64,000 nucleotides of DNA from Streptomyces cirratus (GTDB taxonomy: Bacteria > Actinomycetota > Actinomycetes > Streptomycetales > Streptomycetaceae). Under the pieces are notes generated by a model. That model saw only the letters and a list, made by a program, of their open reading frames with translations, had not been told where the DNA came from and did no database searches. Position numbers and translations under genes: made by a program. This document shows positions 17,189 to 25,816 of the stretch, in pieces. The stretch lies in NCBI RefSeq assembly GCF_014650775.1, contig NZ_BMVP01000007.1, positions 186,001 through 250,000 on the forward strand, given 5' to 3'. Every line of letters starts with the position of its first letter. Position 1 is the stretch's first letter.

Positions 17189-17905
17189 TCAACGGCGGCG
17201 CCGAGTCCGCCCGACACGAGCGGCCTTCGCCCGCTTGGCAGCGAACCGAACCCCACCCGGGCTCTCGCCCACCTCGACGCGCACCACCGTCGTCAGGGGG
17301 TCCACGACACCCTCACCGACCTGGAGCACCGAGGTCTTCACCACACCCAGCTTCGTCAGAGCCGCCTTGGCCGCCACCAGCTCCTCGTCGGCGGTGTCGC
17401 CCTTGAGCGCCAGCATCTCCCCATAGGGACGCAGCAGCGGCACACCCCAGCCGGCCAGCCGGTCAAGCGGAGCCACCGCCCGCGCCGTCACCACATGGAC
17501 GGGCTGGAGCTTGCCGAGCACCTCTTCGGCACGGCCACGCACCACCGTCACGTGGTCCAGGCCCAGCAGCTCCACGGCCTCCTGGAGGAAGTTGGTCCGC
17601 CGCAGCAGCGGCTCCAGCAAGGTGATCTTGAGGTCCCTGCGCACCAGAGCCAGCGGAATACCCGGCAGACCGGCGCCCGAGCCCACGTCACACACCGAGA
17701 CGCCTTCGGGCACCGCCTCCGACAGCACCGCGCAGTTCAGCAGGTGCCGCTCCCAGAGCCGGGGCACCTCACGCGGGCCGATCAGACCGCGCTTGACCCC
17801 CGCGTCCGCCAGCAGCTCCGCATACCGCACGGCTTCCGGGAAAAACTCGCCGAATACCGCACGCGCCTCTTCGGGCGCCGGGGGAAGCTCTGCTGCCTCC
17901 GTCAC
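17189..17905 (-). CDS. rsmG: 16S rRNA (guanine-N7) methyltransferase RsmG
   Basis: This 238-residue SAM-dependent methyltransferase (GidB) modifies G527 of 16S rRNA. Loss of it is a known cause of low-level streptomycin resistance in Streptomyces. The SAM-binding loop reads DVGSGAGLPGIP at about residues 73-84. The GTG start at 17905 gives the usual MTEAAELP start. The C-terminus is strongly basic. It belongs to the conserved minus-strand block rpmH-rnpA-yidD-yidC-khpB-rsmG-parAB. A hairpin separates it from khpB. Confidence 0.95.
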   Translation of the reverse strand: MTEAAELPPAPEEARAVFGEFFPEAVRYAELLADAGVKRGLIGPREVPRLWERHLLNCAVLSEAVPEGVSVCDVGSGAGLPGIPLALVRRDLKITLLEPLLRRTNFLQEAVELLGLDHVTVVRGRAEEVLGKLQPVHVVTARAVAPLDRLAGWGVPLLRPYGEMLALKGDTADEELVAAKAALTKLGVVKTSVLQVGEGVVDPLTTVVRVEVGESPGGVRFAAKRAKAARVGRTRRRR

Positions 17906-17969
17906 GGGGACCGTCCTTCCGTACAGAACTCACTCTTCACACAACGGGCACTGCCAGGCTTACAAACAT

Positions 17970-17998
17970 CGGCCCCGCCTGCGAGACAGACGGGGCCG
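17970..17998 (-). terminator. Hairpin between khpB and rsmG
   Basis: An 8-bp GC-rich stem (CGGCCCCG with its complement), extended by 3 bp after one mismatch, spans 17970-17998. It may terminate or attenuate transcription from the upstream khpB block before rsmG. Confidence 0.55.
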
Positions 17999-18014
17999 AC
18001 CACACGCTTTCCGG

Positions 18015-18527
18015 TCAGGCCGGGAGCACAACGACGAAGCGCTGCGGCTCCTCGCCCTCGGACTCGCTCTTGAGACCGGCGGCCGCCACGGCATCGTGGA
18101 CGACCTTCCGCTCGAACGGCGTCATCGGGGCCAGCTTGAGCGGCTCGCCCGAGGCCTTCACGTCGGCCGCCGCCTGGGCGCCCAGTGCCGCCAGCTCCTC
18201 GCGCTTCTTGGCGCGGAACCCGGCGATGTCCAGCATCAGCCGGCTGCGGTCCCCGGTCTCCCGGTGCACGGCCAGGCGCGTCAGCTCCTGCAGAGCCTCC
18301 AGGACCTCACCATCGCGGCCCACGAGCTTCTGCAGGTCGCGGCCGGCGGAGTCACTGACGATCGACACCGCGGCCCGGTCGGCCTCGACGTCCATGTCGA
18401 TGTCGCCGTCCAGATCGGCGATGTCCAGCAGGCCCTCAAGGTAGTCGGCCGCGATCTCCCCCTCCTGCTCAAGGCGGGTCAAGGTGTCGCCGCCCTCAGC
18501 GGCGGCGGTGGTGGTGCCTTCCGTCAC
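18015..18527 (-). CDS. khpB: RNA-binding protein KhpB/Jag (KH and R3H domains)
   Basis: This is a 170-residue cytoplasmic RNA-binding protein. The KH domain contains the nucleotide-binding loop VGRDGEVLEALQ near residue 70. The C-terminal R3H domain carries MTPFERKVVHDAV. It lacks the separate N-terminal Jag_N domain seen in Firmicutes. In other bacteria KhpB with KhpA affects cell length and division through RNA binding. The role in Streptomyces is not established here. It lies 45 bp downstream of yidC and is probably cotranscribed with it. Confidence 0.92.
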   Translation of the reverse strand: MTEGTTTAAAEGGDTLTRLEQEGEIAADYLEGLLDIADLDGDIDMDVEADRAAVSIVSDSAGRDLQKLVGRDGEVLEALQELTRLAVHRETGDRSRLMLDIAGFRAKKREELAALGAQAAADVKASGEPLKLAPMTPFERKVVHDAVAAAGLKSESEGEEPQRFVVVLPA

Positions 18528-18572
18528 GGGAGGGGCTCCTTCTTGCTTCTTCGAGGGCTTGCCTTCGAGGGC

Positions 18573-19679
18573 TTACTTCTTGGTGGGCTTGCTGGGAGGC
18601 GTCTGACGCTTCGCCTTCGTCTGCCGCTTCGGCTGCTGCCGCTTGGTGGCTACACCGCCGCTCGCCGCATCCGCGTCGGCGGTCGCCTCGGCACTCCTGA
18701 TCACGGAACCGTCCGGCTGAGCGGCCATGCCCTGCTTCGTCAGCGCCGTGATGAACTTGCGCTCGTTGTCGTTGCGGTCCGGGCCCTTGGCCACGATCGC
18801 CGCGACGATCTTCTTCTTGCCCCGGCCCTTGAGCTCACCGTGCGTGCCGACGTGCTTGAGCAGACGGGTCAGGTACTGGTCCTGGGCCTTGCTTCCGGGC
18901 GTCGGGTTCTGGTTGATCACGTACATCTGCTGGCCCATGGTCCACACGTTCGTGGTCAGCCAGTAGACGAGGACACCGACGGGGAAGTTGATGCCCATGA
19001 AGGCGAAGATCAGCGGGAAGATGTACATCAGCATCTTCTGCTGCTGCATGAACGGCGTCTTGACCGAGAGGTCGACGTTCTTCTGCATCAGCTGACGCTG
19101 GGTGTAGAACTGCGACAGCGACATCATGATGATCATGACCGCGGTCACGACACGGACGTCGGTCAGGGAGGCGCCGAGCGCGGCGACCTTCTCCTCGCTG
19201 TCGGTGAACTTCGCCGCCAGCGGGGCACCGAAGATGTGCGCCTGACGCGCGCTCTCCAGCAGCGACTGGTTGATGACGCCGATGGTCTTGCCGTTGGCGA
19301 TGGCCGAGAGCACGTGGTAGAGCGCGAAGAAGAACGGGGACTGCGCCAGGATGGGAAGGCACGAGGACAACGGGTTGGTACCCGTCTCCTTGTACAGCTT
19401 CATCATCTCTTCGGACTGGCGCTGCTTGTCGTTCTTGTAGCGCTCCTGGATCGCCTTCATCTTCGGCTGGAGCGCCTGCATGCCACGCGTCGCCTTGATC
19501 TGCTTCACGAAGAGCGGGATCAGGCAGATACGGATCAAGACCACCAGGGACACGATGGACAGGCCCCAGGCCCATCCGCTGTCAGGGCCGAAGATCGCGC
19601 CGTACAGCGAGTGGAACTGGACGATGACCCACGAGACGGGTGTGGTGATGAAACTGAACAGACTGGCAATCGTGTCCAC
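18573..19679 (-). CDS. yidC: Membrane protein insertase YidC
   Basis: This 368-residue polytopic protein of the YidC/Oxa1 family inserts and folds membrane proteins with or without SecYEG. The core helices include WGLSIVSLVVLIRICLIPLF with the conserved hydrophilic-groove arginine. The C-terminus is highly basic (KRQQPKRQTKAKRQ), as in forms that contact the ribosome. GTG 19679 begins MDTIASLFSF. It follows yidD by 3 bp. Confidence 0.95.
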   Translation of the reverse strand: MDTIASLFSFITTPVSWVIVQFHSLYGAIFGPDSGWAWGLSIVSLVVLIRICLIPLFVKQIKATRGMQALQPKMKAIQERYKNDKQRQSEEMMKLYKETGTNPLSSCLPILAQSPFFFALYHVLSAIANGKTIGVINQSLLESARQAHIFGAPLAAKFTDSEEKVAALGASLTDVRVVTAVMIIMMSLSQFYTQRQLMQKNVDLSVKTPFMQQQKMLMYIFPLIFAFMGINFPVGVLVYWLTTNVWTMGQQMYVINQNPTPGSKAQDQYLTRLLKHVGTHGELKGRGKKKIVAAIVAKGPDRNDNERKFITALTKQGMAAQPDGSVIRSAEATADADAASGGVATKRQQPKRQTKAKRQTPPSKPTKK

Positions 19680-19682
19680 TAA

Positions 19683-19964
19683 TCAGGCTCCTTGAGCATT
19701 GCGAGATCTACGCAACGCACTGCGCAGCTGCTCGTGCCAACGCGGGCGTTTCCGGGGTGGGACATGATCCACACCGCCCGGGGACCACGGATTGCACCGA
19801 AGGATCCGCCAGGCGGTAAGAACCGTCCCCTTCACCGCACCATGCCGGTCGATGGCCGTGTACCCGTAGTGCGAGCACGAGGGGTAGTAACGGCACACCG
19901 GTCCGAGCAGCGGACTGATCGTCCACTGGTACAGCTTGATCAAAGCGAGCAGCGGGTACTTCAT
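19683..19964 (-). CDS. yidD: Membrane protein insertion efficiency factor YidD
   Basis: This 93-residue protein has the family's conserved CRYYPSCSHYGY motif and the segment RCNPWSPGG. It assists YidC-dependent insertion. The ATG at 19964 overlaps the rnpA stop codon by 4 bp (ATGA), so the two are translationally coupled. Confidence 0.95.
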   Translation of the reverse strand: MKYPLLALIKLYQWTISPLLGPVCRYYPSCSHYGYTAIDRHGAVKGTVLTAWRILRCNPWSPGGVDHVPPRKRPRWHEQLRSALRRSRNAQGA

Positions 19965-20335
19965 CGAGCCACGCCTCCCAGGAGCCGCTGTAGAGCGGCA
20001 TCCAGGTCACGGGCCAGCTCGTCGAGGCCGGCGTCACCCGCACCGGGCAAAGCCCGTACCACCACCAGGCTACCGGCGGGCAGCTGGGACAGCCGCTCCC
20101 GGACGAGATGGCGCAAACGGCGCTTGACCCGGTTCCGTACGACGGCGTTGCCGACAGCCTTGCTGACGACGAAACCCGCACGCGTCGAGGGATCGATCTC
20201 CCCCGGCTCGTGCGGGTCCGTTGCACCGCTTGTACGTAGGTGGACGACGAGGAGCGGGCGACCAGCCCGCCGCCCCCGCCGTACCGCGCTCGCGAAGTCC
20301 TCGCGCCGCCTCAGCCGATTTTCGGGAGACAGCAC
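19961..20335 (-). CDS. rnpA: Ribonuclease P protein component
   Basis: This is the 124-residue basic protein subunit of RNase P, which matures tRNA 5' ends together with the RnpB RNA. It shows the RNR signature (AVVRNRVKRRLRHL) and the early ENRLRRREDF motif. The frame is open upstream, but GTG 20335 (MLSPENRLRR) is the family start. The upstream part is antisense-type noise across the rpmH region. It lies 20 bp after rpmH. Confidence 0.95.
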   Translation of the reverse strand: MLSPENRLRRREDFASAVRRGRRAGRPLLVVHLRTSGATDPHEPGEIDPSTRAGFVVSKAVGNAVVRNRVKRRLRHLVRERLSQLPAGSLVVVRALPGAGDAGLDELARDLDAALQRLLGGVAR

Positions 20336-20355
20336 GACGTCACGACCTGCGCGTG

Positions 20356-20493
20356 TTACGCGGAAAGGGCGGCGCGGCCCTTGCTGCGGCGGTTCGCCAG
20401 GATGGCGCGGCCGGCGCGGGTACGCATCCGCAGGCGGAAGCCGTGGGTCTTGGCACGACGGCGGTTGTTCGGCTGGAAGGTGCGCTTGCTCAC
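20356..20493 (-). CDS. rpmH: 50S ribosomal protein L34
   Basis: This 45-residue, very basic ribosomal protein begins GTG AGC AAG CGC (MSKRTFQPNNRRRAK) and ends in LSA. The sequence is the near-invariant L34 family sequence. It is the first gene of the minus-strand rpmH-rnpA-yidD-yidC block and is divergent from dnaA, as in most bacteria. Confidence 0.97.
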   Translation of the reverse strand: MSKRTFQPNNRRRAKTHGFRLRMRTRAGRAILANRRSKGRAALSA

Positions 20494-20854
20494 TCGGGGG
20501 CTCCAGAGAATGAATCGTTGTGGCGGGACATCGCCTGGCTGTCACCGTGCGCCCACGAAGGAAAACTCGCGTGTTCGCCCGAGTGGCACCGCTACATGAC
20601 CACGATCAGTGATCTTCGCCCATCGGTAGGCAGGCGGCAGCAGCCATCGACAACTCGACCTCGTTACGGTACGCGCGGCTACGCCATCCGGTCAAACCGA
20701 GCCCTGACTGCCGCACACTGTGCACAGGCTGTGGACAACGACTTGAACCGTACCCACCGGCCTGACTACCGTTGTCTGATCCCGGATTTTTTGTCCCGAC
20801 CGTCCCAAAGAACCACACATTCGTGGAACCGGGACCTGTGAGAGAGCGTGCTCT
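20494..20854. promoter_or_regulatory. Divergent rpmH-dnaA intergenic region
   Basis: This 361-bp gap holds the divergent promoters of rpmH and dnaA. A perfect DnaA box in reverse orientation (TGTGGACAA) lies at 20730-20738, beside the box-like palindrome around 20718-20727 (CTGTGCACAG). A candidate dnaA promoter follows: TTGAAC at 20743-20748 and TACCGT at 20767-20772 with an 18-bp spacer. The boxes sit directly upstream of the -35, consistent with DnaA autoregulation. The rpmH promoter could not be placed. Confidence 0.6.
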
Positions 20855-22639
20855 GTGGCTGACGTACCTGCCGATCTTGCCGCAGTGTGGCCACGCGTGC
20901 TCGACGTGCTCCTGGGGGAGGGACAGCCGGGCATCGAGCCCAAGGACAAGCAGTGGGTCGAACGCTGCCAGCCCCTGGCCCTCGTCGCGGACACCGCTCT
21001 GCTCGCCGTTCCCAATGAATGGGGCAAGCGGGTCCTCGAAGGCCGGCTCGCCCCCCTCATCAGTGACGCGCTCAGCCGCGAGTGCGGCCGGCCCATCCGG
21101 ATCGCCATCACCGTGGACGACTCCGCGGGCGAACCGACGTCGCCGGCCCCCTCCGCCCAGCAGCGCGAGTCCTACGAGCCCTACGGCGGCCAGCGGTCCG
21201 GCGGGCACACCGGCCCCGGCGGATCGGACGACGAACGGCTGCCCACCGCGCGCCCGGCCTACCCGGACTACCAGCAGCAGCGCCCCGAGCCAGGTTCCTG
21301 GCCCCGCGGCGGCCAGCAGGACGACTACGGCTGGCAGCAGCCACGCCTCGGCGGCTTCCCGGAGCGCGACCCCTACGCCTCCCCGCAGCCCGGCTACCTC
21401 CAGCAGTCCGAGCCCGGCGGCTACGAGCAGGGGTCCTACGAGCAGGGTTCCTTCGAGCAGCAGCAGTACGAGCAGTCCCCGTACGAGGGCCAGCCACACC
21501 AGCAGCACCAGCAGCACCAGTACGAGCAGCCCTCCCCGCGGCCGGCCCCCAACCGCCCCGCCCCCTCCGCCCCGTCCGGCGGTTCGACATCGGGCCCGCT
21601 GGAGCCGACCGCCCGGCTGAACCCCAAGTACCTCTTCGACACCTTCGTCATCGGCGCCTCGAACCGGTTCGCGCACGCCGCCGCGGTGGCCGTCGCCGAG
21701 GCGCCCGCCAAGGCGTACAACCCCCTCTTCATCTACGGGGAGTCCGGCCTCGGCAAGACGCACCTGCTGCACGCCATCGGGCACTACGCGCGCAGCCTCT
21801 ATCCGGGCACCCGGGTGCGCTACGTGAGCTCCGAGGAGTTCACCAACGAGTTCATCAACTCGATCCGCGACGGCAAGGGCGACGCGTTCCGCAAGCGCTA
21901 CCGCGAGATGGACATCCTGCTCGTCGACGACATCCAGTTCCTCGCGAGCAAGGAGTCGACGCAGGAGGAGTTCTTCCACACCTTCAACACCCTCCACAAC
22001 GCCAACAAGCAGATCGTGCTGTCCTCCGACCGGCCGCCCAAGCAGCTCGTCACCCTGGAGGACCGGCTCCGCAACCGCTTCGAGTGGGGCCTGATCACCG
22101 ACGTCCAGCCGCCCGAGCTGGAGACCCGCATCGCGATCCTGCGCAAGAAGGCGGTCCAGGAGCAGCTCAACGCCCCGCCGGAGGTACTGGAGTTCATCGC
22201 CTCCCGCATCTCGCGCAACATCCGCGAGCTGGAGGGGGCGCTGATCCGCGTCACGGCCTTCGCGAGCCTCAACCGGCAGCCGGTGGACCTCGGTCTGACG
22301 GAGGACGTGCTCAAGAACCTGATCCCGGGCGGCGAGGACAGCGCGCCCGAGATCACCGCCTCGGACATCATGGCCGCGACGGCCGACTACTTCGGGCTCA
22401 CCGTGGACGACCTGTGCGGCTCCTCACGCAGCCGGGTCCTGGTCACGGCCCGGCAGATCGCGATGTACCTGTGCCGGGAGCTCACGGACCTCTCCCTGCC
22501 CAAGATCGGGGCCCAGTTCGGCGGCCGCGACCACACCACCGTCATGCACGCCGACCGCAAGATCCGGGCCCTCATGGCGGAACGGCGCTCGATCTACAAC
22601 CAGGTCACGGAGCTCACCAACCGCATCAAGAACGGCTGA
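20855..22639 (+). CDS. dnaA: Chromosomal replication initiator DnaA
   Basis: This is a 594-residue initiator. Domain I occupies about residues 1-85. Domain II is unusually long (about residues 90-250) and rich in Gln, Tyr, Pro and Gly, with repeated YEQGS-like units, as is typical of Streptomyces. The AAA+ domain has Walker A GESGLGKT near residue 296 and Walker B DDIQFL near 358. Domain IV carries the DNA-binding signature GRDHTTVMHA near residue 555. GTG 20855 is the start. It acts at the DnaA boxes in the following intergenic region and probably represses its own promoter. Confidence 0.98.
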   Translation: MADVPADLAAVWPRVLDVLLGEGQPGIEPKDKQWVERCQPLALVADTALLAVPNEWGKRVLEGRLAPLISDALSRECGRPIRIAITVDDSAGEPTSPAPSAQQRESYEPYGGQRSGGHTGPGGSDDERLPTARPAYPDYQQQRPEPGSWPRGGQQDDYGWQQPRLGGFPERDPYASPQPGYLQQSEPGGYEQGSYEQGSFEQQQYEQSPYEGQPHQQHQQHQYEQPSPRPAPNRPAPSAPSGGSTSGPLEPTARLNPKYLFDTFVIGASNRFAHAAAVAVAEAPAKAYNPLFIYGESGLGKTHLLHAIGHYARSLYPGTRVRYVSSEEFTNEFINSIRDGKGDAFRKRYREMDILLVDDIQFLASKESTQEEFFHTFNTLHNANKQIVLSSDRPPKQLVTLEDRLRNRFEWGLITDVQPPELETRIAILRKKAVQEQLNAPPEVLEFIASRISRNIRELEGALIRVTAFASLNRQPVDLGLTEDVLKNLIPGGEDSAPEITASDIMAATADYFGLTVDDLCGSSRSRVLVTARQIAMYLCRELTDLSLPKIGAQFGGRDHTTVMHADRKIRALMAERRSIYNQVTELTNRIKNG

Positions 22640-22719
22640 GGCAGGCTCCGGGGATCCCTTCGAGGACCCCCGAGGACCTCTCCAAGGAGCCTTCGCGGCC
22701 TTCGCACGCTCGTCTACAG

Positions 22720-22749
22720 GGGCGCTTCCGGACTGAACCGGGGGCGCCC
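22720..22749 (+). terminator. dnaA terminator
   Basis: Bases 22720-22731 pair with 22738-22749 as a 12-bp stem with two G-U pairs and a 6-nt loop, followed by TTCTTC. It lies about 80 bp after the dnaA stop, before the first DnaA box. Confidence 0.7.
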
Positions 22750-22801
22750 TTCTTCATGCGCGCGCCGTCGCTCTGTTCGAATACGCCCCCTGGAGGCCAA
22801 C

Positions 22802-23376
22802 TCATCCACAGATTGGGCGACTTTCTTCCGTCCACACCCTGGGGAAGGGTTCCGTCGCCCACAATCTGTCCACAGGGAGGCCCGTTGAGGGGCCATCAGG
22901 GCAGTTCAGCCGCCTGTGGAATTGTGCACAACCGCTGTCCACAACCTGTGGACAGAAAATCCTTCCACAGGCTCATCCACCTCTCTGTCCACCGCCCACT
23001 CACAGGTTGCCGCATCCTGTGCACAGGATCCGATGACTTCTCCACACCGTTGTCCACTGTTCGGCAACCAGGGCCCCGCCGTCACCGCCCCGAGTGAAAG
23101 CCGTCACATGGATCCGGGTGTTTGCTCTGTGGAGTACTGGGGAAAAGCTGGGGACACACCTGTGGAGTAGTGAGGGTCGTCTGGGGACGGCCTGTGCAGA
23201 AGTTTTCGTTCTCCACAGGGACACCGTGTTGTCCACCGGTGCCACCCACAGGGTGTGGGGATAAAAAACTGGGTCTGACCTGCGAAGACGGGCTTATCCA
23301 CCGTTTCCACAGGCCCTACTACTACCCCCATAGAGAGTTAGGCCGGATTCGGTTTTCAAGCAGGTCCTGTGCACAA
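22802..23376. other. Chromosomal replication origin oriC
   Basis: The dnaA-dnaN gap holds about 20 DnaA-box-like 9-mers in both orientations. Forward boxes start at 22802 (TCATCCACA), 22828 (CCGTCCACA), 22866 and 22935 (CTGTCCACA), 22961, 22985, 23038 and 23209 (TTCTCCACA), 23050 and 23229 (TTGTCCAC), 23294 (TTATCCACC) and 23303. Reverse boxes start at 22915, 22947, 23128, 23161 and 23254. TTGTGCACA variants lie at 22922 and 23368 (reverse). A rare A-run (ATAAAAAA) is at 23261. Number, arrangement and position match the known Streptomyces oriC, which has about 19 boxes. Confidence 0.95.
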
Positions 23377-23552
23377 CTCGTCGTCCGGCCGCCCCGACGC
23401 CGTGGTCCCGACTTGACCGCCGACAGCGCCGACTGTCGGCGCCGTACGTCAGACTGGTCCCCGGCACCGAGGCCTCGGTCCGTCGAGACCCTGGGCCGAG
23501 AGCCGACGACGAAGGCCGGCAGACGAGCGAGCAACAGCAGGAGGCGGTTCCG

Positions 23553-24683
23553 GTGAAGATCCGGGTGGAGCGCGACGTACTCGCGGAGGCGGTGGCTTGG
23601 GCTGCCCGTAGCCTCCCGGCCCGGCCGCCGGTGCCCGTTCTCGCGGGCCTGCTGCTCAAGGCCGAGGACAGCGCGCTGTCCCTCTCCGGCTTCGACTACG
23701 AGGTCTCCGCCCGCGTCTCCGTCGAGGCCGACGTCGAGGAAGACGGCACGGTCCTGGTCTCCGGCCGGCTCCTCGCCGACATCTGCCGCGCCCTCCCCAA
23801 CCGCCCCGTGGAGATTTCCACAGACGGTGTACGGGCGACCGTGGTCTGCGGCTCCTCGCGGTTCACACTCCACACCCTGCCTGTGGAGGAGTACCCGGCG
23901 CTGCCGCAGATGCCGACCGCGACCGGCACCGTCCCCGGTGAGGTCTTCGCCTCCGCCGCCGCCCAGGTCGCCATCGCCGCCGGCCGCGACGACACGCTGC
24001 CCGTGCTGACCGGTGTCCGCATCGAGATCGAGGGCGACCGGGTCACCCTCGCCTCCACCGACCGCTACCGCTTCGCGGTCCGCGAGTTCCTGTGGAAGCC
24101 GGAGAACCCCGACGCCTCCGCCGTGGCCCTGGTGCCCGCGAAGACCCTCCTGGACACTGCCAAGTCCCTGACCAGCGGCGACACGGTCACCCTTGCCCTG
24201 TCGGGGTCCGGCGCGGGCGAAGGCCTCATCGGCTTCGAGGGCGCGGGCCGCCGCACCACCACCCGCCTGCTCGAAGGCGACCTGCCGAAGTACCGCACGC
24301 TCTTCCCGACGGAGTTCAACTCCATCGCGGTGATCGAGACCGCCCCGTTCGTCGAGGCCGTCAAGCGCGTGGCCCTCGTCGCCGAGCGCAACACCCCGGT
24401 CCGCCTGAGCTTCGAGCAGGGCGTGCTCATCCTGGAGGCGGGCTCCAGCGACGATGCACAGGCTGTGGAACGCGTCGACGCCAAGCTGGAGGGCGACGAC
24501 ATCTCGATCGCCTTCAACCCGACGTTCCTGCTGGACGGCCTGAGCGCGATCGACTCGCCCGCCGCCCAGCTGAGCTTCACCACCTCCACCAAGCCGGCAC
24601 TGCTCAGCGGCCGTCCCGCCGTCGACGCCGAAGCGGACGAGGCGTACAAGTACCTGATCATGCCGGTCCGCCTGTCCGGCTGA
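23553..24683 (+). CDS. dnaN: DNA polymerase III sliding clamp (beta subunit)
   Basis: This is a 376-residue three-domain clamp that tethers the replicative polymerase to DNA. The start MKIRVERDVLAEAVAW, the end KYLIMPVRLSG and the overall length fit the family. The GTG start has CAGGAGG 9 nt upstream. A 9-bp inverted repeat at 23418-23441 lies in its leader. A strong terminator follows at 24691-24733, so dnaN is probably monocistronic apart from readthrough. Confidence 0.98.
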   Translation: MKIRVERDVLAEAVAWAARSLPARPPVPVLAGLLLKAEDSALSLSGFDYEVSARVSVEADVEEDGTVLVSGRLLADICRALPNRPVEISTDGVRATVVCGSSRFTLHTLPVEEYPALPQMPTATGTVPGEVFASAAAQVAIAAGRDDTLPVLTGVRIEIEGDRVTLASTDRYRFAVREFLWKPENPDASAVALVPAKTLLDTAKSLTSGDTVTLALSGSGAGEGLIGFEGAGRRTTTRLLEGDLPKYRTLFPTEFNSIAVIETAPFVEAVKRVALVAERNTPVRLSFEQGVLILEAGSSDDAQAVERVDAKLEGDDISIAFNPTFLLDGLSAIDSPAAQLSFTTSTKPALLSGRPAVDAEADEAYKYLIMPVRLSG

Positions 24684-24690
24684 GTCCGTC

Positions 24691-24733
24691 CCGTCGGGCC
24701 CGGTCTCGCGAACGCGCGGACCGGGCCCGACGG
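24691..24733 (+). terminator. dnaN terminator
   Basis: Bases 24691-24704 pair perfectly with 24720-24733 (14 bp). The loop holds an inner CGCG-AA-CGCG stem. It begins 7 bp after the dnaN stop. Confidence 0.85.
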
Positions 24734-24851
24734 CGTACCGGCACGTTGGGTGGGGTCCCGCCCGACGGCCCGGCGTAGGCTCGGATCCGGGGACGGCCCC
24801 GGATCCCGGGGAGCCCGGCACAGACGGCCACAACGCTTAAGGAAGCACCTG

Positions 24852-25727
24852 ATGGAGCTTGGTCTCATCGGTCTCGGCAAGATGGGCGGCAACATGCGCG
24901 AGCGCATCCGCCGCGCAGGCCACACCGTCATCGGATACGACCGCAACCCGGACCTCGCGGATGTCCACAGCCTGCGGGAACTTGTGGACGGCCTCCAGGC
25001 CCCCCGCGTGGTGTGGGTGATGGTCCCGGCCGGTGCGGCGACGCAGTCCACCGTCGACGAGCTGGGAGAGCTGCTCTCGCCCGGCGACATCGTCGTCGAC
25101 GGAGGCAACTCGCGCTGGACGGATGACGAGAAGCACGCCGAGGAGCTGGCCGCCAAGGGCATCGGCTTCGTCGACTGCGGCGTCTCGGGCGGCGTGTGGG
25201 GCCTGGAGAACGGCTACGCGCTGATGTACGGCGGCGAGAAGGAGCACGTCGCGGCCGTACAGCCGGTCTTCGACGCCCTCAAGCCGGAGGGCGAGTTCGG
25301 CGCCGTGCACGCGGGCAAGGTCGGCGCCGGCCACTTCGCGAAGATGGTCCACAACGGCATCGAGTACGCCATGATGCAGGCCTACGCCGAGGGCTGGGAG
25401 CTGCTGGAGAAGGTGGACTCGGTCACCGACGTCCGCGAGGTGTTCCGGTCCTGGCAGGAGGGGACGGTCATCCGTTCCTGGCTGCTGGACCTCGCCGTGA
25501 ACGCGCTGGACGAGGACGAGCACCTGGAGAAGCTGCGCGGTTTCGCGCAGGACTCGGGCGAGGGCCGCTGGACGGTCGAGGCGGCGATCGACAACGCCGT
25601 TCCGCTGCCGGCCATCACCGCCTCGCTGTTCGCCCGGTTCGCGTCCCGGCAGGACGACTCCCCGCAGATGAAGATGATCGCCGCGCTGCGCAACCAGTTC
25701 GGCGGCCACGCGGTCGAGAAGAAGTAA
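24852..25727 (+). CDS. gnd: 6-phosphogluconate dehydrogenase (decarboxylating), short form
   Basis: This 291-residue enzyme oxidises 6-phosphogluconate to ribulose 5-phosphate and CO2. It is the short (about 300-residue) form, not the 470-residue one. The N-terminal dinucleotide-binding segment is GLIGLGKMGGNM (residues 4-15). The substrate motifs are DGGNSRW and GAGHFAKMVHNGIEY. Short forms usually prefer NAD. ATG 24852 has AAGGA 8 nt upstream and starts MELGLIG. It sits between dnaN and recF, an arrangement conserved in actinobacteria. Confidence 0.95.
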   Translation: MELGLIGLGKMGGNMRERIRRAGHTVIGYDRNPDLADVHSLRELVDGLQAPRVVWVMVPAGAATQSTVDELGELLSPGDIVVDGGNSRWTDDEKHAEELAAKGIGFVDCGVSGGVWGLENGYALMYGGEKEHVAAVQPVFDALKPEGEFGAVHAGKVGAGHFAKMVHNGIEYAMMQAYAEGWELLEKVDSVTDVREVFRSWQEGTVIRSWLLDLAVNALDEDEHLEKLRGFAQDSGEGRWTVEAAIDNAVPLPAITASLFARFASRQDDSPQMKMIAALRNQFGGHAVEKK

Positions 25728-25816
25728 CCCGCCCACAGCGGCACCCGTACGACCAGCACCACGAGCACGACTCGCAAGACAGCAAGCAGCAGGAAGCCGG
25801 GGGAGGTCGGCGCCGA

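Noticed and set aside
22802..23376. Many short TGTGGA/TCCACA repeats that could suggest a repeat array
   Set aside because: Irregular spacing and both orientations between dnaA and dnaN identify them as DnaA boxes of oriC, not a CRISPR or direct-repeat array.
24961..24991. ATGTCCACA and TGTGGACGG inside gnd as possible DnaA boxes
   Set aside because: They differ from the strong consensus, lie in conserved codons and are probably coincidental.
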